The notes: generated from the sequence alone by a model not told the origin. Positions 1 to 9,719 are shown, counted from the first letter of the stretch. The stretch: DNA of 64,000 bases from Gilliamella sp. Pra-s52 (GCF_009795805.1 NZ_WTEY01000008.1:38758-102757); one strand, 5' to 3'. Numbers and translations are program-made.

Positions 1-1
1 T

Positions 2-439
2 ATTACTGCTGCAAATCGAATGAAATTGGAAGAAAATTTAACTAAGCATATTTTAAATAATGAAAATATAGGGAGTAAACGTGATGATCTTGAGTCTAGA
101 CAACTCAGTTCCATTCATACTTTACTAACAGACTTTATTGCTTGGCTTGGTTTTATTGAAGGACAAGCGGGTGATATACCAATGAGTCGAGTTAATCAAG
201 GTAAGCCGATATTTTCTTCACCATTAAGTGAATTTAATGCCCAATCATCGCATTCATTACCAAAACTGAACGATCACACTAAAAATTATTCTCAGTATGC
301 GATATTTGATTGGTTTATTGCGTTTGCAACACTGGCGCAAGAAAATGTTGGACATCATGCAGGGCGAGAAATTAGCCAAGAACAAAATAGCCGATTAGGC
401 GAGATTCTGGCTTCTTTCAAACAATCGCGGATTAATTAA
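2..439 (+). CDS. SrfC-like putative virulence factor, C-terminal fragment (5' end outside window)
   Basis: The reading frame is open from base 2, six codons before the first ATG at 20, so this is most likely the 3' end of a longer gene cut by the window edge. The 145 visible residues end in a segment with GHHAGREISQEQNSRLGEIL, which resembles the C-terminus of the SrfC (Virul_fac) family as I remember it. SrfC proteins are encoded with SrfA and SrfB and have been called virulence factors, but their biochemical role is not settled. The genes downstream on the same strand (vWA, ABC, FGE-like, lipoproteins) fit an extended Srf-type locus. The family call is from memory of the C-terminal motif and would be firm only with the missing N-terminus. 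Confidence 0.6.
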   Translation: MTAANRMKLEENLTKHILNNENIGSKRDDLESRQLSSIHTLLTDFIAWLGFIEGQAGDIPMSRVNQGKPIFSSPLSEFNAQSSHSLPKLNDHTKNYSQYAIFDWFIAFATLAQENVGHHAGREISQEQNSRLGEILASFKQSRIN

Positions 440-571
440 AAATAGCGTCACTAAACAAGAAAACATAGCAGGAAAGCCGTTTGGTATATTGGTATAAATG
501 AAACCCCTGCTTAATAGTAATAGATTGCATGAAAGATACTCACATATTTGAGTATAAAAATAGAGGATATC

Positions 572-1573
572 ATGGCATTAAGAATTGAATTAAGTAGTTA
601 TAAACCCGGTATTGCGAAGTTTTTAGCTCAAAAATGGAGCGGTAGTTCCGATATTGATATACTTATACAACGTAATCAAGATGGTTATTATTTATCTGGT
701 ATTAATCAATGGGGGCCTGAAAAAAGTTGGCACACCATCGAAAACATGTTAGTTGAAAATGAACAATTAACGGGGCATGTTGGTGAATGGTTGGTTGATT
801 CTTTAGTGACACAAGAAAGTCAGCTCCGATTTCTTATACAAATTCGTGATAAGCAAAATCTAAGTTATGTTGATGGTGGTGTTGTCAGTATTGCTGCTGA
901 TGTGCTTCCTTCCATCGCATTAAGTACACAAACAGCCCAACCAAATGTTCAACAAGCAGAACCTATAATTGAGCCAGAGGTTCAAGAGATCTCACCATTA
1001 ATTGAAGAACCTAACCTTGATGCTGAACCTGCGACATTAGACGAACCTATCGAAAACAACACAGCCCCTGAACTTAAAGCTATAGAAACAGAAGAAGTCG
1101 TTAAACCCAAAAGCCGTCTTGGGTTAATTTTGGCGATTGTGATTGCGTTGATGATGTTAATTGGATTGGGTATTGCTGTGTGGTATTTTTTATTTTTCAA
1201 AAATCAATCACCGCAAATTCCATTAGTACAAACTAATGGACAATGTAGTGTCATTAATGCGAATACCGATGACTTAACTTTTATTCAACAATGCCTACAA
1301 ACCAAACCCAAATCAGACGAAATTATTCAAGTTATCATGGAAGCTAAAAAAGCAGAAAAATGCAACATTGCTCAGCGATTATATGCAAATCAGGCACAAA
1401 CAGATGCTAAAATTGCTGAACTCTATGCAAAAGAGTATGACGACAAATTTTATAAAGCCAATAACTGTTTTAAAGTAGATAAAGAAACCGCTATTTATTG
1501 GTATGAAACATCGTTAACCAAAGATCCCAATAATGCCTTTGTTAAAGATCGTTTAACACAATTACAAAATTAG
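572..1573 (+). CDS. Single-pass membrane protein with TPR-like C-terminal region, Srf-locus associated
   Basis: I do not recognise a named family. An upstream TTG at 548 is possible, but the ATG at 572 follows AGAGG at 562-566 and is preferred, giving 333 residues. Residues 1 to about 110 form a globular cytoplasmic-looking domain, 120-180 is a Pro/Glu-rich linker, and about 183-209 is one strongly hydrophobic helix. The C-terminal part after the helix contains cysteines and ends in a helical-repeat stretch (AIYWYETSLTKDPNNAFV) that looks TPR/Sel1-like. The N-in, C-out layout matches the two vWA proteins encoded at 8343 and 9837. It is 12 bases upstream of the secreted vWA gene and probably cotranscribed with it. 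The role is unknown; a scaffold linking cytoplasm and periplasm is only a guess. Confidence 0.7.
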   Translation: MALRIELSSYKPGIAKFLAQKWSGSSDIDILIQRNQDGYYLSGINQWGPEKSWHTIENMLVENEQLTGHVGEWLVDSLVTQESQLRFLIQIRDKQNLSYVDGGVVSIAADVLPSIALSTQTAQPNVQQAEPIIEPEVQEISPLIEEPNLDAEPATLDEPIENNTAPELKAIETEEVVKPKSRLGLILAIVIALMMLIGLGIAVWYFLFFKNQSPQIPLVQTNGQCSVINANTDDLTFIQQCLQTKPKSDEIIQVIMEAKKAEKCNIAQRLYANQAQTDAKIAELYAKEYDDKFYKANNCFKVDKETAIYWYETSLTKDPNNAFVKDRLTQLQN

Positions 1574-1585
1574 TGAGGAGCAAGA

Positions 1586-3550
1586 ATGAATAAACTAGCT
1601 GTCTCAAAACTCATTTCGTTGATAAGTCTAACATGTTTGCCTTTGATGGGGTTTGCTATCGAGCCACTAAAACAAGCAGGTAAAACAACCTTATATCAAC
1701 GTGTATTAAGTACACCAACATGTGAATTAAAAACTAATATCACCGATTCTAAGGGTAAATCAGTTCCTGCTTTTTCACGTTATTATGTTTATGAGCGCAA
1801 AAATAATAATAATCAAGAGTGGCTTAAAGTAGGTCCAGACTCTTATGGTAAAACAATAGGTTGGATTAACAACTCGTGTGCAATTGCTTGGAATATGCAA
1901 ATGACATTAGTGTTTACCAACCCCGTTGATCGTGATCCTTTATTATTTTTCAAAGATAAAACCGCATTAACCAAGATAGTTGATACAGATAAACCCGAAG
2001 CCTTATTAAAACCGATTCGTGATGCCTTAAAAGTTAATAAACCAGTGGTAGAGGTGGTTGCTCAAGAGCCTAAAGAGTTTGTTGATTTTAAAAGTAACTT
2101 CTATTTGTTGCCTATTTTGCAAGGTGAAGAAGTCATGAATGGGCAAGGATTTTATGAACGTGTGTTAGAAATTGCCTCAGTAAGCAAACAAGATGCTTTA
2201 ATAAAAAACAACACAAAATCAACCACAAACCAAACGACAGATGACAGTACTAATCAAGTTGTCCCATTTAAAGCTGCCATTGTGTTTGTTATCGACTCGA
2301 CTATCTCTATGGATCCTTATATTTCAAGAACTAAAGAGGCGGTAGAGCGTGTTTATCAGCATATAGAAAAAGAAAACTTACAAGGGCAAGTTAAATTTGG
2401 ATTGATTTCATTCCGTTCTAGCTTAAAAGCATCGGATAAACTTGAATTTGTCACTAAAGTTTTTGCTGATCCCAACAAAGTCAAAGATAAAGAAGATTTC
2501 AAAAAACTAAGTGCTTCGCTTAAACAAGCTTCTGTTTCTACATCGTATTTTGCTGAAGACTCTTATGCGGGTGTCGCTCAAGCATTAAATGACATTAATT
2601 GGAATAGCTTTGGGGCTCGTTATATGATTTTAATTACTGATGCTAGTGCCATTCCAGGAGATGATAAGTTATCAAGTACAGGTATGGATGCTGCTCAGTT
2701 GAGACTTGAAGCTCAGCATAAAGGTGTCGCCATTTATGCGTTACATCTAAAAACGCCAAGTGGTGGTAAAGATCACCAAATTGCAGCAACACAATATTCA
2801 GATCTCACTTATAACGATTTTATTCACAAATCACTTTATTACCCTGTTAACGCAGGTGATGTGAATGAATTTGGTCGAAAAGTGGATTCATTGGCAAAAG
2901 CACTATCTGAGCAAGTTAAACTTGCTTATCAAGGCGAAGCGTCTGTTGGTAATGCGCTTAATGCAAAAGATAGTGATACAGACATGTTGAAAGATGCATT
3001 ACTACTAGGTAAAGCAATGCAGCTTGCCTATTTGGGTGATGTTAACGGTACTAAAGCACCGTCAGTTTTTAAAGCTTGGATTGCTGATAAAGATTTTGTC
3101 AAACCTACTATACCAACGGCTGAACCGCGCATTTTATTAACTAAGTCTCAATTAAGTGATCTAAGCGATATCGTTAGTAAGATAGCTAATGCAGCTAATG
3201 ATGGATTGATTTCTGCCGATGATATGTTTTCACAACTTCGTTCTGTTGCCGCTGCAATGGGGCAAGACCCAAGTAAATTAAAATCAGACTCTGTCACAAA
3301 AATTGCTGATTTAGGTTTGCTTGGTGAATATTTAGATAATATCCCATATAAAAGCGATGTAACGGGACTTGATCAGGATACATGGAAAAGTATGAGTGGG
3401 CTTGAGCAAGAAAAGTTCATCCGTAATTTAAACAGTAAAATTCGTTATTACCAAAAATGTAATGCTGATGTTGACCGTTGGATTTCGTTGGCCGAAGGTA
3501 GTGATCCTCGTGAAAACGTGTATCCTATCCCATTAGAAATGTTGCCATAA
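1586..3550 (+). CDS. Secreted von Willebrand factor A (vWA) domain protein
   Basis: This is a 654-residue protein with a signal peptide of about 24 residues (lysine near the N-terminus, hydrophobic core, LMGFA end), preceded by GAGGAG. Residues about 35-110 look like a small SH3-like module, with paired Cys in CELKTNI and NNSCAIAW. The vWA domain begins near residue 230; its MIDAS first motif is IDSTISM (Asp237, Thr239, Ser241), a DxTxS variant of DxSxS. LITDASAIPGDD carries the later acidic metal-ligand region. The last ~200 residues are helical with no clear family. The protein should act in the periplasm or at the outer surface as a metal-dependent adhesion or assembly factor. It sits between the TPR-like membrane protein and the ABC transporter genes with only 4 bases before the latter, which suggests one operon. 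Confidence 0.8.
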   Translation: MNKLAVSKLISLISLTCLPLMGFAIEPLKQAGKTTLYQRVLSTPTCELKTNITDSKGKSVPAFSRYYVYERKNNNNQEWLKVGPDSYGKTIGWINNSCAIAWNMQMTLVFTNPVDRDPLLFFKDKTALTKIVDTDKPEALLKPIRDALKVNKPVVEVVAQEPKEFVDFKSNFYLLPILQGEEVMNGQGFYERVLEIASVSKQDALIKNNTKSTTNQTTDDSTNQVVPFKAAIVFVIDSTISMDPYISRTKEAVERVYQHIEKENLQGQVKFGLISFRSSLKASDKLEFVTKVFADPNKVKDKEDFKKLSASLKQASVSTSYFAEDSYAGVAQALNDINWNSFGARYMILITDASAIPGDDKLSSTGMDAAQLRLEAQHKGVAIYALHLKTPSGGKDHQIAATQYSDLTYNDFIHKSLYYPVNAGDVNEFGRKVDSLAKALSEQVKLAYQGEASVGNALNAKDSDTDMLKDALLLGKAMQLAYLGDVNGTKAPSVFKAWIADKDFVKPTIPTAEPRILLTKSQLSDLSDIVSKIANAANDGLISADDMFSQLRSVAAAMGQDPSKLKSDSVTKIADLGLLGEYLDNIPYKSDVTGLDQDTWKSMSGLEQEKFIRNLNSKIRYYQKCNADVDRWISLAEGSDPRENVYPIPLEMLP

Positions 3551-3554
3551 AGTT

Positions 3555-4286
3555 ATGTTGTTAGAAAACATGTTAACTATCAATCAACTTACTATTTCGC
3601 GCTCAACAGGCAAATCCTTTTTTAGTGTTTGCCTGCCAAAGTTAACTGTAAAAACGGGTGAAGTGGTTGTTATTCAAGGCGATAGCGGTGCAGGTAAAAG
3701 CACCTTGCTTGAAATGATAGGGCTGATTTTAAAACCAGATAAAATTGGTAGCTATAACATTACGGTAGAGCATTGTGATATTGATATTGCAATGCTAATT
3801 CAACAAAATAAAATCGACCAATTGGCTAATATTCGAGCCCAATATTTAGGTTTCATGCTACAAACAGGTGGATTATTGCCATTTTTGACCGTTCGTGACA
3901 ACATTTTATTATCATTAAAGTTATTACAAAAAAAAGTCGATAACAATCGGTTTGATTATTTAGTGCAGAAACTTAATATAGCGCATTTAATCAATAAATA
4001 CCCCAAACAGCTATCAATTGGTGAAAGGCAGCGAGCTTCTTTTATCCGCTCGATTATTCATAAACCTGCATTATTACTTGCCGATGAACCAACTTCGGCA
4101 TTGGATCCTTATAATGCGAATTTATTGTTTGATTTAATAATTGAACAAGCCAAGCAAGATAATATTGCAGCGATGATAGTCACCCATGACTGGCAACGTA
4201 TAGCTAATAAAGGCTTATTTACTTTATCTGCTAAGCTAACTTCACCACAATCATCAGAATTTTTACCACAACAAGATAAGGTGTAA
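3555..4286 (+). CDS. ABC transporter ATP-binding protein, LolD/MacB type
   Basis: All nucleotide-binding motifs are present: Walker A GDSGAGKS at residues 42-49, signature LSIGERQ from 153, Walker B LLLADEP with Asp177-Glu178, and the switch His in VTHDW. Length 243 is normal for a LolD/FtsE/MacB-like ATPase. It would power the permease encoded 3 bases downstream. Such MacB-type (type VII) transporters move lipoproteins or large substrates by mechanotransmission at the periplasmic face rather than through a membrane channel. Here the likely clients are the lipoproteins encoded at 7080-8257 or another locus product; this is inference from position. The start has no good Shine-Dalgarno sequence, so translation may be coupled to the vWA gene. 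A second ATG at 3570 is possible. Confidence 0.85.
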   Translation: MLLENMLTINQLTISRSTGKSFFSVCLPKLTVKTGEVVVIQGDSGAGKSTLLEMIGLILKPDKIGSYNITVEHCDIDIAMLIQQNKIDQLANIRAQYLGFMLQTGGLLPFLTVRDNILLSLKLLQKKVDNNRFDYLVQKLNIAHLINKYPKQLSIGERQRASFIRSIIHKPALLLADEPTSALDPYNANLLFDLIIEQAKQDNIAAMIVTHDWQRIANKGLFTLSAKLTSPQSSEFLPQQDKV

Positions 4287-4289
4287 AGG

Positions 4290-5510
4290 ATGACTAAAGC
4301 ACTATCAAAATGGTTACTTATCACTCGCTTATCTTTAGCTGATTTATGGTATGACAGAAAAGTTTCATTTTGTATTATTGCCTCAGTGATCTCAGTGATT
4401 ACACCATTATTATTACTATTTAGCTTAAAATATGGCATCGTTTCGCAACTTCGAGAGCAATTAGTTAATGATCCACAAAATTTAGAAGTCAAAGTTATCG
4501 GTAATTTACAACTTAATGACGAAATGTTTAATTGGATAAAAAAGCAACCTGAAACCGCTTTTATGATTCCACTTACTCGCTCATTAAATACGCAAGCAGA
4601 CTTAATTAAAGACGCTAGCCATTTTGTCAATAATGCCGAAATCATCCCCACGGCGAAAGGGGATCCAATAACAGACACCTTGCCATTACTGACTAAAAAG
4701 CAGATCTTATTAAGTTCACTATCGGCAGAAAAAATGCAAGCTACCATTGGCAGCCATATAAAAATGGCAATTACTAGGCAGCTTGATGGAAAGCTCGAAA
4801 AAGGTATCACCGAATTAGATGTTGTTGGTATCATCCCTGAAACGCGCTATAGCCGTGTGGCAGCTTTTGTTTCTTTAGATTTACTTATCGCGATGGAGGA
4901 TTTCTACGACGGTTACCAAAGTGACATCTTTCCTACCTCGACAGGACAACTAAATCCACCTAACCACACATCATTTGCTCGTGCTCGTATTTATGCCAAC
5001 GAATTGGATAATGTTGCGCCATTAGCCTTTAAATTGCGAGAAAAACACATCGAAACCCGAACGCAGTCTAAAGCGATTGAAAACGTAAAAGCAATCGATC
5101 GTGTACTTAATTTTATTTTTAGCGTTATTGCGATTACCGCAGGGGTGGGCTGTATTTTATCATTTTCTGGCTCATTTTTATCCAATATTGAACGTAAGCG
5201 CAAGGATATTGCTTTTATGCGACTAATTGGTTTTCAATCTAAAGAAATTATGCTTTATCTAGTCAACCAAGCGGTTATATTAAGTTGCTTGGCATTTTTT
5301 GTCTCTTTTGCGTTATTTTTTTTAGGAAATTATGCGTTTAATACAATTTTAGGTAAAAATTTAGTTTCACAACCCATTGTAAGTCGATTACAATTTTACC
5401 ATTTTATTACTGCATTTATGCTCACCCTATTTATTTCGGCGCTAGTTGTAGCCATAGGAGGTCGACGTGCTACTAAGATCCAACCAGCAGAAAGCTTGCG
5501 TGAAGCGTAA
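4290..5510 (+). CDS. ABC transporter permease, FtsX/LolC/MacB-like
   Basis: This is a 406-residue membrane protein with the FtsX-type layout: one helix near the N-terminus (about 28-47), a periplasmic domain of roughly 220 residues, then three helices near 272-297, 325-350 and 375-397, ending with GGRRATKIQPAESLREA. The motif RRKDIAFMRLIGFQ-like (seen as RKRKDIAFMRLIGFQSKEI) after the second helix is typical of this family. It pairs with the ATPase just upstream. The gene overlaps the start of the FGE-like gene by 44 bases, which argues for tight cotranslation. Compared with LolC/E it has the same topology, but it stands as a single permease, so it probably works as a homodimer. The substrate is unknown. 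Confidence 0.85.
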   Translation: MTKALSKWLLITRLSLADLWYDRKVSFCIIASVISVITPLLLLFSLKYGIVSQLREQLVNDPQNLEVKVIGNLQLNDEMFNWIKKQPETAFMIPLTRSLNTQADLIKDASHFVNNAEIIPTAKGDPITDTLPLLTKKQILLSSLSAEKMQATIGSHIKMAITRQLDGKLEKGITELDVVGIIPETRYSRVAAFVSLDLLIAMEDFYDGYQSDIFPTSTGQLNPPNHTSFARARIYANELDNVAPLAFKLREKHIETRTQSKAIENVKAIDRVLNFIFSVIAITAGVGCILSFSGSFLSNIERKRKDIAFMRLIGFQSKEIMLYLVNQAVILSCLAFFVSFALFFLGNYAFNTILGKNLVSQPIVSRLQFYHFITAFMLTLFISALVVAIGGRRATKIQPAESLREA

Positions 5511-7083
5511 TTATATTCAATTAGCATATTTGGGATTGGTAGCGATCTGCTTAAATCCATCGTTAAGTTTTGCAGAACCATGGGATAGTAAATTTTATAA
5601 CCCAAAACCAGCACAAGATGACGTTATTTTACCTATGCCGTGTGATGGCAGTTTAGTAATGAAAAAGGTTTTCACGCCGACTAATAAGCCACTTGATGAT
5701 GTCAAAATTATTTTAGGTAGTAACCAAAAAGAGCTTGGTTTTGCCGAATATGCAACGCCAAATTATATTTCTGGTAGCTTTTCTGATTCGGGAAATGAAA
5801 GGTATTACCTAATAGGTAAATATGAAATTACTGCACTGCAATACCAAGCGGTCATGAATGACACTTGCCCGACAGCTAAATTAAATCTTTCTTTTCCTGT
5901 AACTGATATTAGTTGGTTTGATGCTATTGCATTTACTGATAAATATAACCGTTGGTTAATTGAAAATAAGGCAAAAATAAAATCAAATTCCATTCCTAAA
6001 GGATATATTCGTTTACCTAATAATACGGAATGGGAATATGCAGCACGAGGCGGGGCAAAAGTAACTGAATCGGAGTTCCGTGAATTGCGATTCCCTATGA
6101 CGGGTAATCTTGAAAGCTATGCGTGGTTTTCTGGCGCTAAGTCAGCTAATGGTAAATTACAGCTTATTGGAAGATTAGAACCAAATCCACTAGACCTTTA
6201 TGATATTTTAGGTAACGCTAGTGAAATGATGTTTGACTCATTTAGAATGAATAAACTTGATCGCTATCATGGTCAACAAGGTGGCATGATTGTTCGAGGA
6301 GGGAGTTATTTAACGCCTGAATCCTCAACCAACAGTGCCTTTCGTACTGAAAAGCCTTTTTATGATGATAAAGGTGCTTATAAAAGTAAAGATGTTGGAT
6401 TTCGTTTAATTTACACCACAGAAGTTATAAATTCTAATGACAAAATCAAGGAACTGGACAAAGAGTGGAGTGCATTAGGCAACGAAACAGACAGCACAAA
6501 AAGTAGCAATGTTGTTGGTGAACTTGAAAAAATCACCAAACAAGTTGAAGATGAAAAAACCAAAAAAGAGTTAAATCAACTCAATACACTTTTACGTAGC
6601 GCTAACCAAGCGCGTGACGAACAACGCGATCGCTCCATACAATCAGCATTACAATTAGGCGCATTTTTGTGTGCTAATGTTTCAGATTTAAATAGCAAGT
6701 TTGAATATAATGACAACTTATATAAAACAATGGTTAATGATGTGTGTGAGCTAGAAGAAACAGACACACTAGATGACGACAACATGTGTTCAAAAGTGAA
6801 GCTAGATAATTTGAAACACGTGGTTGATGAGTCTAAAAGTGCACGGGATTTTATATTAAAATATTATTCCGATACCATTGTTAGCACCGCATCAAATTAC
6901 GAAAAAAATACAATTAATGATCAAGCTAAATCAACACAATTTATTCTAGAAAACAGTGGCAAAGCTAATATGAGCGATTACCTGAAACTTTATTTCAAAC
7001 ATATTAATCAATATGTGGAATCAGGAAAAATCGAACGAACAGCTTGGCTACAAACATGTAATGAAATAAAAGGAAAGAAATGA
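5467..7083 (+). CDS. Exported formylglycine-generating-enzyme-like (SUMF1/FGE-sulfatase domain) protein
   Basis: A perfect AGGAGG at 5456-5461 lies five bases before a GTG at 5467, which decides the start despite a 44-base overlap with the permease gene. The product is 538 residues with an N-terminal export signal ending near SLSFAEPW. Residues about 55-320 carry FGE-sulfatase hallmarks: YEITALQYQAVM, FPVTDISWFDAI, RLPNNTEWEYAARGG, IVRGGSYLTP and VGFRLIY. I do not see the paired active-site cysteines of true formylglycine-generating enzymes, so a binding or structural role is more likely than sulfatase activation. The C-terminal ~200 residues are charged, helical and contain several Cys. FGE-like domains are often coupled with vWA domains and kinases or transporters in uncharacterised bacterial systems, as here. 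Confidence 0.8.
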   Translation: MLLRSNQQKACVKRNYIQLAYLGLVAICLNPSLSFAEPWDSKFYNPKPAQDDVILPMPCDGSLVMKKVFTPTNKPLDDVKIILGSNQKELGFAEYATPNYISGSFSDSGNERYYLIGKYEITALQYQAVMNDTCPTAKLNLSFPVTDISWFDAIAFTDKYNRWLIENKAKIKSNSIPKGYIRLPNNTEWEYAARGGAKVTESEFRELRFPMTGNLESYAWFSGAKSANGKLQLIGRLEPNPLDLYDILGNASEMMFDSFRMNKLDRYHGQQGGMIVRGGSYLTPESSTNSAFRTEKPFYDDKGAYKSKDVGFRLIYTTEVINSNDKIKELDKEWSALGNETDSTKSSNVVGELEKITKQVEDEKTKKELNQLNTLLRSANQARDEQRDRSIQSALQLGAFLCANVSDLNSKFEYNDNLYKTMVNDVCELEETDTLDDDNMCSKVKLDNLKHVVDESKSARDFILKYYSDTIVSTASNYEKNTINDQAKSTQFILENSGKANMSDYLKLYFKHINQYVESGKIERTAWLQTCNEIKGKK

Positions 7084-7772
7084 TGAATAAGATTATAGTA
7101 ACCCTTGCTTTATGTTTATCGTTGGTTTTAACTGGTTGTCAGGGTGCTGGGGGCGCAAGCTCTAGAAACGTCGATCCAGCATTAACTAAAAGCAATTCTG
7201 CTAAATTTTTCAGCAAGTCAGCATGGCAATCTTGTGCTATTGGTGCTGGTTTAGGTGGTATTGGTTGTATGTTAGCCGGTGGAAAAACTGGGGTGTGTCT
7301 TGCATCAGCTGCGGTTGGTTGTGGTGTGTTGATGGGAGCAAACTATTATCTTGATTCTAAACGTGCCGAGTATGCCGATGCCGAAACACGTCTTGATGTT
7401 TATATCCAAGATATTCAAAGAAACACCTACGAAGTACAAGCAGTGACCGAAACAGCTAAAGCTGTATTAGATAAGAACTTAGCGACACTTAAAGTATTAG
7501 ATAATCAAATCAAAAAAGATACATTAAATAAGAAACAGGCTCGAAATGATTTAGCACAAATTGATGCCAATATTGCCTATTTGACGGATAAGCTACAAAG
7601 CATGAAGAAAGTTGAAAATGATTGGATTTCAATATCATCTCAAGAACAACAATCAGGTGTTAGAGTATCAAAACTTGACCAACAAATAAATCAATTACAT
7701 AAACAAATTGCAGTACTTGAAAATCAAATTACTCTTGTTACAAAACAACGTTCAGCAGTTAAGGTTAGCTAA
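7080..7772 (+). CDS. Lipoprotein with glycine-zipper-like segment and coiled coil
   Basis: The start ATG overlaps the stop of the FGE-like gene (ATGATGA), with AGGAAAG just upstream. A lipoprotein signal ends in the lipobox LTGC at about residue 20. A Gly/Ala/Cys-rich hydrophobic stretch follows at about 53-83 (AIGAGLGGIGCMLAGG and AAVGCGVLMGA), similar to glycine-zipper membrane segments. From about residue 95 on the protein is a long coiled coil. The residue after the lipid Cys is Gln, which suggests outer-membrane sorting under the Lol +2 rule. It is cotranscribed with a second coiled-coil lipoprotein gene two bases downstream. No family is recognised; an envelope-spanning or oligomeric role in the Srf-type system is inferred. 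Confidence 0.7.
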   Translation: MMNKIIVTLALCLSLVLTGCQGAGGASSRNVDPALTKSNSAKFFSKSAWQSCAIGAGLGGIGCMLAGGKTGVCLASAAVGCGVLMGANYYLDSKRAEYADAETRLDVYIQDIQRNTYEVQAVTETAKAVLDKNLATLKVLDNQIKKDTLNKKQARNDLAQIDANIAYLTDKLQSMKKVENDWISISSQEQQSGVRVSKLDQQINQLHKQIAVLENQITLVTKQRSAVKVS

Positions 7773-7774
7773 TT

Positions 7775-8257
7775 ATGAAAAAAAGATATCTTTTATTACT
7801 CAGCCCACTTGTTTTTTTAGCGGGTTGTTCAACAACACTCGAACAGTGCGATCCAAAAAATACAGATATTGGTATTATGGATAAAATTAGTTGTAATTAT
7901 TCAGGTAATTACCAAGCTCGTGTTGATCATAAACAACAAATTCTTGAAAATGAAAAAAGAGCCAATCAGCAGTTTAAAGAAATTTATGCCGCTATTGAAA
8001 AACAAAAAAATGATAGTGCATTAAGTATTAAACAAAAACAAGCACAACAACAAAAACTGAAAACTGATTTAACTAAACTCACTAACGAAATTAAACAAAA
8101 AGCTAAAGGTCGTAATGACCTACAAGCTCAAGTAGTCGATATTGAGCAACAACTTAAAAAAGTGAACAGTTCAAATAGTTCGGAGCTTGAAAAACAAGTT
8201 GAGTTAGACAAGTTAAATAAGAAGCTTCAACAATTACAAAAAGCACTTAATATATAA
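7775..8257 (+). CDS. Small coiled-coil lipoprotein
   Basis: This is a 160-residue protein with a clear lipoprotein signal: MKKR start, hydrophobic core and lipobox LAGC with Cys18. The residue after the Cys is Ser, consistent with outer-membrane localisation. Two further cysteines lie in the first 45 mature residues (EQCDPKN and ISCNYSG). From about residue 50 to the end the sequence is Lys/Gln/Glu-rich and predicted coiled coil (for example KQKQAQQQKLKTDLTKLTNE). Together with the preceding lipoprotein it could form a periplasmic or outer-membrane partner of the ABC permease. An untranslated gap of 85 bases follows before the first membrane-anchored vWA gene. No homologous family is recognised. 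Confidence 0.7.
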   Translation: MKKRYLLLLSPLVFLAGCSTTLEQCDPKNTDIGIMDKISCNYSGNYQARVDHKQQILENEKRANQQFKEIYAAIEKQKNDSALSIKQKQAQQQKLKTDLTKLTNEIKQKAKGRNDLQAQVVDIEQQLKKVNSSNSSELEKQVELDKLNKKLQQLQKALNI

Positions 8258-8342
8258 CTATATTTGCTTATTTAATAAAAGCTAAAAGACAAACAGAAAC
8301 AAAAGTTAAATAAGCACCTAAGTAAAAGGAAAAGCATTGGCA

Positions 8343-9719
8343 ATGCAACGAATAACAAGAATTATATTTGATCATAATAATACCGAAAAAAAGTCTTTAT
8401 TAGATCAATATCATACTTTGTTAGCATTGCTAAAGCCGCATTTAACTGAGCGTACGTTTTCAATTTTAGCTATACCAAGATTAATTGATGATAATCAATA
8501 TATTGCTTGGCACACTGATTTAGAAGGGCAACCTATTTTATTGAGTGATATCAATAATGAATCACATAAAAATAAAGTTGTAAAAAAACTACAAAATCGG
8601 CTCAACGATATTGAACAAGCGGTTAAATTAATTCCTATTACTGATCAACAGCAAGCACTTATTTCATCATGGTTATCTAGGCTAAAAAGTTTAGGTAACT
8701 CTATTTATGTCATTAATGATGATCCCGTTATCGTTAATACTTTTGAAGATCCTGTATTGCCTGTTACCACGCCAGTTCCTGCCATTATACCAACATCATT
8801 TTGGCGCTGGTGGCACTTTTTATTGTTAGCTTTATTCCTAATAGGGCTATTGGGCTTACTTTGGTATCTATTTTGCCCATTTGCAAAACCTGTCATCACT
8901 CAGCCTGTTGAACAAACTACGCCTGAGTCAACTGTTGCAGAACCTATTGTACCGCCGACAAAAAACGATCCTACGGTAAAATTAGAACCTGAATCAACAA
9001 CACTGGAAAACACCACTAAACAGTGTATTACGCGTGAAGAGATCGCCAATATAACCGATTATTCCAAAATGGTTATGGTATTTGACAACTCTGCATCCAT
9101 GACGATCACTTTAATGGAATCCCAAGCAGCGATAAAAAAATTCTTGAATGCCAACTTTTATTCAATGACACAAAAACAAGCTGATGCCTATGAAAAGCGC
9201 ATGACTCGTTTACCTAACCGCTTATCAAGCAGTAAAAAAGTCGCGTTATCGGCCATTGATAAAATACAACCAGAAGTCAACATCGCCTTAGTAACACTCA
9301 CGTCTTGCCCTGCGGCACACAAGACATCGTTTTATAGTTATGAAAATAGAGATAAATTAAAAAACAAAATTAACAGATTAAAACCATTAGAGTACAACAG
9401 TGCAACGCCTTTATATAATGGTATAAAACAAGCCAGCAAAATGCTTGACGGCGTCAATCGTGATGATTATATTTTAGTCATTAGCGACGGCGAAGATAAC
9501 TGTACCAAAGCCAATATTTGCACCTTAGCAAACAAAATTGCCACCCAACAGCCACGCCTCAAAATAAATATTGTCGATATTGCGGGGCAACACAAAATTG
9601 ACTGCGTTGCTGAAAAAACAGGCGGTAAAGTCTATATAGCTCAAAGCCCAACTGCTATTGTTGAACAAATGAATAATGCCCTTTCAACGATGAAGATCAG
9701 CAAACCAATATGCGAATAA
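8343..9719 (+). CDS. Membrane-anchored vWA domain protein, copy 1
   Basis: The start is set at the ATG at 8343 because its N-terminus (MQRITRI) then aligns with the paralogue at 9837 and the AAGGA-to-ATG distance matches; TTG 8337 is an alternative. About 150 cytoplasmic residues are followed by FWRWWHF from residue 153 and one membrane helix (about 158-178), then a Pro/Glu-rich linker and a periplasmic vWA domain. The MIDAS motif is complete: DNSAS at 248-252, plus TLTSCP and ISDGEDNC. Several cysteines in the vWA domain suggest disulphides. It may engage ligands or partner proteins through the metal site. It is about 80 bases after the second lipoprotein gene. The function is unknown. Confidence 0.8.
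   Translation: MQRITRIIFDHNNTEKKSLLDQYHTLLALLKPHLTERTFSILAIPRLIDDNQYIAWHTDLEGQPILLSDINNESHKNKVVKKLQNRLNDIEQAVKLIPITDQQQALISSWLSRLKSLGNSIYVINDDPVIVNTFEDPVLPVTTPVPAIIPTSFWRWWHFLLLALFLIGLLGLLWYLFCPFAKPVITQPVEQTTPESTVAEPIVPPTKNDPTVKLEPESTTLENTTKQCITREEIANITDYSKMVMVFDNSASMTITLMESQAAIKKFLNANFYSMTQKQADAYEKRMTRLPNRLSSSKKVALSAIDKIQPEVNIALVTLTSCPAAHKTSFYSYENRDKLKNKINRLKPLEYNSATPLYNGIKQASKMLDGVNRDDYILVISDGEDNCTKANICTLANKIATQQPRLKINIVDIAGQHKIDCVAEKTGGKVYIAQSPTAIVEQMNNALSTMKISKPICE

Noticed and set aside
4109..4834. 241-codon open frame on the - strand across the ABC genes
   Set aside because: It overlaps two well-supported genes, has no family features and reads as a shadow of their coding strand.
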